From Nitrospira sp. (lineage in GTDB: Bacteria; Nitrospirota; Nitrospiria; Nitrospirales; Nitrospiraceae), in NCBI GenBank assembly GCA_018242765.1, contig JAFEBH010000032.1, positions 1 through 54,375 of the forward strand: a stretch of 54,375 nt of DNA, given 5' to 3'. Within the stretch, counting starts at the first letter, position 1; every line of letters starts with the position of its first letter. Positions 49,951 to 54,375 of the stretch are shown piece after piece. Under the pieces are notes generated by a model. That model searched no databases. It saw only the letters and a list, made by a program, of their open reading frames with translations, and was not told where the DNA came from. The translations under genes were made by a program, and so were the position numbers.

Positions 49951-51765
49951 ATGTTTCTGAAACGCTGGCTCGTCGGAGATCCCCTCAAGACCGCTCAAGC
50001 AAGGCACGAACGACTCTCCAAAACAATCGCTCTGGCCATCTTCTCCTCGAACGCGATTTCATCCGTCGCCTATGGGACGGAGGAAATCCTCTTGGTCTTG
50101 ATTCTCGCCGGGCCGGCAGCGATCGCCTGGTCCATTCCCGTCAGCTTCGCGATTCTGTTTCTGGTCTTGGTGTTGACGATCTCCTACCGACAGATCATCC
50201 ACGCATATCCTGAAGGCGGTGGGTCCTACGTCGTTGCACGGACGAACCTGGGCGACCGGCCGGCTCTCGTCGCGGCGGCAGCCCTGATGATCGACTATGT
50301 CTTGACCGTGGCGGTCAGCGTGGCCGCCGGCATCGCGGCCCTGACTTCCGCCATCCCCAGTCTATTCGTTCACCGCGAAGCCCTTGGATTAGTCGCCATT
50401 TTGTTTATGATCATGATGAATCTCCGCGGGGTTCGTGAATCCGGTAAATTTTTTGCCGTTCCAACCTATTTTGCCATCGGAGCTCTTGGCCTTCTGGTCA
50501 TCGTCGGAACCGCGCATTCTCTTTCAAGTAGTGGCGCAGTCCTTCCACCCCCAAACTCTCACGAAACAGAAGCGCTGACCCTGTTCCTCATCCTCCGTGC
50601 CTTTGCGGCAGGATGTTCAGCCGTGACCGGAATGGAAGTGATTTCTAACGGGGTCAAGGCCTTTCGACCACCGGAGCCACAAAATGCCGCCATCACCATG
50701 ATCTGGATGTCCACGATCCTGGCGTCGCTCTTTATGGGGATCAGTTGGATGGCCTATCACTACGGCATTTTAGCCAAGGTTGATGAAACCGTGATTTCCC
50801 AGCTTGCTCGATTGACGTTTGGCACGGGCCCCATCTACTACTCCGTACAGATCGGAACCATGGCCTTGTTGGTCTTGGCCGCAAACAGTGCCTTTGCCGG
50901 GTTTCCGCATCTCGCATCGATTCTGGCACGCGACGGGTTCATGCCGCATCAGATGGCAACATTCGGTGATCGACTGGTCTTTTCGAACGGCATCATTATC
51001 CTCGGATTCTTTGCCTGCCTCCTGCTCGTCATCTTCGAGGGGGAGACCCACGGGTTGATCCCTTTGTACGCCATCGGGGTGTTTGCATCGTTTACGCTGT
51101 CTCAAGCCGGTATGGTCAAACGATGGCTCGTGAAGAAAGGCCCACACTGGCAGACGAAACTGCTCGTCAACGGAGCCGGCGCCCTGACGACCGGCATTGC
51201 GACCATCATCATCGCCAGCACCAAGTTCATGCAGGGTGCATGGATCGTCTTTGTGCTTGTCGCCATCCTCCTCCTCATGTTTCAGGGAATACGTTCCCAC
51301 TATAAGGCCGTCAGCGAACAGATCGCCCTGGAGCGCCGAGGGGAACGACCGCCATTGCCTCGGCGCAATATCGTCATTATTCCCGTCAGTGGGATGAATC
51401 GTGCCGTGGTGCGTGCCCTGGACTACGCAAGGAGTCGCCCCGGTGAAATTCGTGCTGTGTTCATCGATGTGGATCCTGAAGAAAGCGCCAAGGTCAAGAT
51501 CCAGTGGGCCCAATGGGGAGGCGGCGTGAATTTGATCGCACTGTCGTCCCCCTATCGTTCGGTCCTGGGATCGTTGCTGGATTATGTCGAGGAAGTCCTC
51601 GAAAAGGATCAGAATACCTGGGTGACCGTCGTGATTCCGGAGATCCTGCCGGCACGGTGGTGGCAGAACATCCTCCATAACCAACGGGCACTCATGCTCA
51701 AAGCCTCACTGCTGTTCAAAGAACGCGTGATTCTCATCGACGTCCCCTACCATTTGACGCGATGA
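49951..51765 (+). CDS. KimA-like APC-family potassium transporter
   Basis: 604 residues, the same size as KimA (YdaO) of Bacillus. The N-terminus LSKTIALAIFSSNAISSVAYGTEE-type segment, then AYPEGGGSYVVARTNLG, NLRGVRESGKFFAVPTY, RAFAAGCSAVTGMEVISNGV and FPHLASILARDGFMPHQM are highly typical. About twelve membrane helices precede a cytoplasmic C-terminal domain of roughly 150 residues (IVIIPVSGMNRAVVRALDYA, VTVVIPEILPARWWQNIL), the USP-like part that binds cyclic di-AMP in KimA. It imports potassium with protons. Some relatives carry amino acids, so substrate is inferred. Its TGA overlaps the next ATG. Confidence 0.87.
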   Translation: MFLKRWLVGDPLKTAQARHERLSKTIALAIFSSNAISSVAYGTEEILLVLILAGPAAIAWSIPVSFAILFLVLVLTISYRQIIHAYPEGGGSYVVARTNLGDRPALVAAAALMIDYVLTVAVSVAAGIAALTSAIPSLFVHREALGLVAILFMIMMNLRGVRESGKFFAVPTYFAIGALGLLVIVGTAHSLSSSGAVLPPPNSHETEALTLFLILRAFAAGCSAVTGMEVISNGVKAFRPPEPQNAAITMIWMSTILASLFMGISWMAYHYGILAKVDETVISQLARLTFGTGPIYYSVQIGTMALLVLAANSAFAGFPHLASILARDGFMPHQMATFGDRLVFSNGIIILGFFACLLLVIFEGETHGLIPLYAIGVFASFTLSQAGMVKRWLVKKGPHWQTKLLVNGAGALTTGIATIIIASTKFMQGAWIVFVLVAILLLMFQGIRSHYKAVSEQIALERRGERPPLPRRNIVIIPVSGMNRAVVRALDYARSRPGEIRAVFIDVDPEESAKVKIQWAQWGGGVNLIALSSPYRSVLGSLLDYVEEVLEKDQNTWVTVVIPEILPARWWQNILHNQRALMLKASLLFKERVILIDVPYHLTR

Positions 51766-52826
51766 CGATATCTCGTGAAGCGTGGCTCGTGAAACGTGAA
51801 GCGCAGCTTCGAACCTCTCGCCTCACTCTCTTCATCGCTTGCCTTGCAATGGCGTCTCCGATTCATGCCTTCAAAATTACCGAGCCACCAGAAGGTATCA
51901 AGCTCACTGCAGGAGCCACCATGACAGCTCGCGTGGATGTGGGGAAAGACACTGGTATCGTCACGGTTCGCTACTACTGGTATGGCGAGCAGGATGAAGT
52001 CCTCGTCGAACAAGATGACTCAACCGCCACAGGATCCATCGTAGCACCAATCGCCATGCTTGGATCCATCGACCAAGAGCCTGCGTTTGGTGGCCCACTC
52101 AACGTTCCACACAACGCCATTGGGCCGATGCGCCTCTTGGCAGTGGCTGAGGTTTCTCGTGGGCGATTGGGAACCAGATCCGTTTACGATGAAGTGATCC
52201 TAATGGTCGAGCCCCCTGCCGCCCTCACCACGATCGACTTTGAAACGGAGAAGCCGCTGCAACTGGGACGAGCTGGGCAATCATCAGCCTTTGGCCATGT
52301 GGACTCCTTGGGCAAGATCTTTGAGCTCTCGGTCATCGGGGACTTTGCCGATGGTGTCACCCGGCGCATCAGCACTCCAGCCAGCGGCACCAACTATGAA
52401 TCGTCAAGTCCCAAAGTCATCAGAGTCTTACCCGGCGGCTTGCTTCAGATCGTCGGGAATGGCAAAGCCACCATCACCGTCGCCAATCGTGGGAAACAAG
52501 CCTCACTGGACGTCGACGTCAATGTGAATGACGAGCCGAACGAGCCACCGATTGCCGATGCCGGCATAAACAGATCGGTCAAGGCCGGCACTCGAGTAAA
52601 GCTGAGTGGACTCAAGAGCCGCGACCCAGAAGGCGAAGCCCTCTACTATACTTGGAGCCAAGTGCGCGGCAGTAAAGTCTCCCTGCTCGACGCCAACAAC
52701 TTGGAAGCCTCCTTCCTAGCCCCGACCGTCTCCGAACCCCGAATCTATCGCTTTAAATTGCGTGTCACGGATAAAAAGGGGGCAGATAGCTTACCGGCGT
52801 TTGTGGATGTGACGGTGGAACCATAG
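51762..52826 (+). CDS. Secreted protein with Ig-like and PKD/REJ-type domains
   Basis: 354 residues from the ATG overlapping the transporter stop. A hydrophobic stretch at about 21-36 (LTLFIACLAMASPIHA) is a signal peptide, so ATG at 51762 gives an unusually long charged n-region. The first part (FKITEPPEGIKLTAG) is a beta-rich domain; residues about 170-260 resemble a Big2 domain (VTRRISTPASGTNYESSSPK, GNGKATITVANRG), and the last 95 a PKD/REJ domain (PPIADAGINRSVKAGTRVKL, SRDPEGEALYYTWSQVRG). Probably an envelope or surface protein. Confidence 0.75.
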   Translation: MTISREAWLVKREAQLRTSRLTLFIACLAMASPIHAFKITEPPEGIKLTAGATMTARVDVGKDTGIVTVRYYWYGEQDEVLVEQDDSTATGSIVAPIAMLGSIDQEPAFGGPLNVPHNAIGPMRLLAVAEVSRGRLGTRSVYDEVILMVEPPAALTTIDFETEKPLQLGRAGQSSAFGHVDSLGKIFELSVIGDFADGVTRRISTPASGTNYESSSPKVIRVLPGGLLQIVGNGKATITVANRGKQASLDVDVNVNDEPNEPPIADAGINRSVKAGTRVKLSGLKSRDPEGEALYYTWSQVRGSKVSLLDANNLEASFLAPTVSEPRIYRFKLRVTDKKGADSLPAFVDVTVEP

Positions 52827-52849
52827 CGGATTCCCAAGTTCGGTTAGCC

Positions 52850-53245
52850 CTATTTCTTCCCAGATACTTGATTCCGAATCCACCGCGTCGACACATCCTT
52901 ACCCATTTCGCCAGCAGCCACCTGAAGCGTGACACGCTCTAGCTCATTGGGATCGGGAAGTTCTCGGATTCCATTCAGGCTGAGAAAGACAAGATCCGAC
53001 AGAACTGCTGTCCGCTTACTTCCATAAATAAAGGGATGACTTTGTGAGATGTGGAACATGTGAGAAGCCGCCATTCCGGGAAGATCTTGATGGAGATAGT
53101 CCCCACCAAATTGTTGGCGCGGCATGGCTACAGCAGCATCGAGCAAACTGTGATCTCGTATACCATATGAGCCACAGCCAATCTCGATAGTATCGGTATG
53201 GAGCAACAGTACGTCGTCCACGCTAAGAAAAATGATGTCTTCCAC
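52850..53245 (-). CDS. Doc/Fic-family toxin homologue with degenerate active-site motif
   Basis: 131 residues, typical death-on-curing size. The fold marks are present: LSVDDVLLLH, GSYGIRDHSLLDAAVAMPRQ and ASHMFHISQSHPF. The normal Doc motif is H-x-F-x-D-[AG]-N-K-R-T; here it is HPFIYGSKRT, with Y74 instead of the catalytic aspartate and S76 instead of asparagine, while H70, K77 and R78 remain. Doc phosphorylates elongation factor Tu in systems such as phd-doc. Toxicity may be lost or altered. It begins four bases after the antitoxin gene. Confidence 0.85.
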   Translation of the reverse strand: MEDIIFLSVDDVLLLHTDTIEIGCGSYGIRDHSLLDAAVAMPRQQFGGDYLHQDLPGMAASHMFHISQSHPFIYGSKRTAVLSDLVFLSLNGIRELPDPNELERVTLQVAAGEMGKDVSTRWIRNQVSGKK

Positions 53246-53249
53246 CGCC

Positions 53250-53477
53250 TCAGTCCACGAGTCGCTTGAGCATCAGCCCATACTTGTTGCATAGCTCTTT
53301 AATCGTGGCCTTCATGCGCTCAGGACCGACGCCGACATTCGCCGGGGTGATGACGAGTGCATTCCCATTCACCGTCACTTGAAGTGGCGTTTCTTCTGTA
53401 ATACCCAGTGCCTGCATCACCGGCTTTTCAATGATCAGCGCAGCACTGTTGCCGTGCTTTTGTAATTTTTTGATCAT
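53250..53477 (-). CDS. AbrB/MazE-like antitoxin partner
   Basis: 75 residues. The N-terminal KKLQKHGNSAALIIEKPVMQ and the LGITEETPLQVTVNGNALVI strand pair are the swapped-hairpin AbrB/MazE DNA-binding fold. The C-terminal half (ERMKATIKELCNKYGLMLKR) is the likely toxin-binding tail. It stops four bases before the Doc-like gene, the standard antitoxin-first order, and probably represses its own operon. GAGGTGAGGAATG precedes its start. Confidence 0.88.
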   Translation of the reverse strand: MIKKLQKHGNSAALIIEKPVMQALGITEETPLQVTVNGNALVITPANVGVGPERMKATIKELCNKYGLMLKRLVD

Positions 53478-53757
53478 TCCTCACCTCGCGTCCTTACAGT
53501 GTTACAACGTGCTCCAAGGAATGTCTAGATGGAGGGATATCGGAACGATTACGCTTCCTCTGCGTGTATCAACCCCATAGACTCACTGGTGTGTAGGACA
53601 AAGTTGGCTTGTTCATTGGCTTCTCTGGTGCAAGGGAAAGGGGAACGCAATCCTCGATCTGAAGGCTATACCGAGGTTGAGTTGCCTGCGAAGCGCTATT
53701 GGAGAATGAGGAGGTCACACTCGCTGTTCACACATCGTCACCGAACACAACTGCTCA

Positions 53758-54312
53758 CTATTGATCCCCTGTACTTGCTCCCCGCACGCACCAAGCTTTA
53801 AAGGTGGACGCTTTACCGGTCATATGCACATGACCATTGCTCAGGTGGAGATGCCAAGCCTTTGAGGATTCTCCATCCGCAGAAGCGGACCAATAGAACC
53901 CCGACGGGTTGTTGAGAAACGGATGGCCGGAAGGAAGCATGGAACCAGAATCTTGGACGGATGGATCAAGCAGGCTGGTCAGTTCCACAATCGACGGCAA
54001 CCGCCACCCCCTCTGGCCACCGATCGTCTTGTTCAGACAGGAAAACCGAGCCGACTTCCAGTCAGTGAGGACTGTTACGGGGGATCGCTCCCAAACCAAT
54101 CCTGTATTCTGATCCAATACCGCCTCGCTGTTGAAGTTTGCCAGCACGACAAACCGCATCTCCGTTGGGAGGGTCCGATTCCACGAAACGACGTATGGCG
54201 ATGACCGATCTGGCGTGGATAGGGCCTGCCCCACATCTGCCAGACCGACACAGAAGACAAGGGCGCTGCTGACTATTACTCCATTGGTGATTCGCCTACG
54301 TTTCGGTTCCAC
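53758..54312 (-). CDS. DUF1566 (Lcl C-terminal) secreted protein
   Basis: 184 residues from GTG 54312, with GGAGGGGTAAG just upstream. After a signal-like segment (VIVSSALVFCVGLADVGQA) comes one DUF1566 domain: VLDQNTGLVWERSPV, DWKSARFSCLNKTIGGQRGW, RLPSIVELTSLLDPSV, FYWSASADGESSKAWHLHLS and AWCVRGAS. Such domains occur in surface or secreted proteins of unknown function. It is next to the inverted-repeat end of the window. Confidence 0.85.
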   Translation of the reverse strand: MEPKRRRITNGVIVSSALVFCVGLADVGQALSTPDRSSPYVVSWNRTLPTEMRFVVLANFNSEAVLDQNTGLVWERSPVTVLTDWKSARFSCLNKTIGGQRGWRLPSIVELTSLLDPSVQDSGSMLPSGHPFLNNPSGFYWSASADGESSKAWHLHLSNGHVHMTGKASTFKAWCVRGASTGDQ

Positions 54313-54353
54313 CTTACCCCTCCCACTCTAGACGATCAAGCGACCAGTCACAC

Positions 54354-54375
54354 TATGGTCAAGCCTATAATCATT
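54354..54375. repeat. Right copy of 22-bp terminal inverted repeat
   Basis: Identical to the reverse complement of bases 2-23. Read rightward it gives ATG GTC AAG CCT ATA ATC ATT (seven codons to the window end). No ribosome site precedes this ATG. See the left copy for interpretation. Confidence 0.85.

Noticed and set aside
51775..51815. cgtgaagcg/cgtgaaacg direct repeats at the start of the PKD-like gene
   Set aside because: Three degenerate copies only; they fall inside the predicted leader and do not form a defined element.
1..54375. CRISPR arrays, rRNA operons, complete tRNA genes, prophage structural genes
   Set aside because: None seen by reading the window; the only tRNA-like sequence is the 3' fragment at 1651-1698.

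Overview
The window is about 54 kb of moderately GC-rich bacterial chromosome. Gene content fits a Nitrospira-like member of the Nitrospirota: hpnD/hpnE squalene genes, a B12-dependent (class II) ribonucleotide reductase, an NTP-exchange-type carrier, tldD/tldE, PilZ proteins and an uppS-cdsA-dxr-rseP-proS block. This assignment is inference from gene content; no 16S rRNA or other definitive marker is present.

Layout. (1) 1-1698: an AT-richer accessory segment with a partial leftward ORF, two small secreted unknowns and a 3'-terminal tRNA-Thr fragment (about 1651-1698), which looks like the attachment-site scar of an integrated island extending off the left end. (2) 1699-3122: almost no long genes, but a run of hairpins and, on the minus strand, four tiny ORFs; three of these lie in tandem behind a methyltransferase gene and several have near-perfect Shine-Dalgarno sites. 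(3) 3123-13185: methyltransferase, a ProA homologue lacking its catalytic cysteine, a lipoprotein, a carrier, a 189-bp MITE, threonine aldolase, a nucleotidyltransferase and the gnd-zwf pentose-phosphate pair. (4) 13207-21730: thioredoxin and SGNH hydrolase (minus strand), then HEAT-repeat/HD-GYP, FolB-methyltransferase fusion/PHP phosphatase and a membrane Ser/Thr kinase. (5) 21855-31185: conserved unknown, YjbQ, class II RNR, SH3-like membrane protein, HAD phosphatase, B12-binding-like protein, hpnD-hpnE and uracil-DNA glycosylase. (6) 31186-34190: a DUF2971 gene broken by an in-frame TGA, a PEBP protein and a dienelactone hydrolase. (7) 34293-37178: tldE and tldD. (8) 37302-43489: the isoprenoid/envelope block uppS-cdsA-dxr-rseP-proS behind a clear sigma70-type promoter. 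(9) 43814-52826: a GAF-PilB-type ATPase, MltC-like transglycosylase, two tandem PilZ proteins, a DEAD-box helicase, a KimA-like potassium transporter and a secreted PKD-like protein. (10) 52850-54375: an AbrB-like antitoxin with a Doc/Fic toxin whose catalytic motif is degenerate, and a DUF1566 protein.

The two ends of the window carry the same 22-bp sequence in inverted orientation, each reading outward as ATG GTC AAG CCT ATA ATC ATT. Either the window is bounded by two copies of one repeat (a natural contig break) or the repeat is a genuine element end.

Translational coupling is common: 4-nt ATGA or GTGA overlaps join thioredoxin/SGNH, HEAT/HD-GYP, FolB-MTase/PHP, B12-binding/hpnD, hpnD/hpnE and kimA/PKD. 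Several promoters share the form TTGACA or TTGACT, 16-18 bp, then TAGAAT, TAGACT or TAAGAT. The strongest candidates for undescribed biology are the micro-ORF cluster at 2356-3091, the FolB-methyltransferase fusion, and the cysteine-less ProA.
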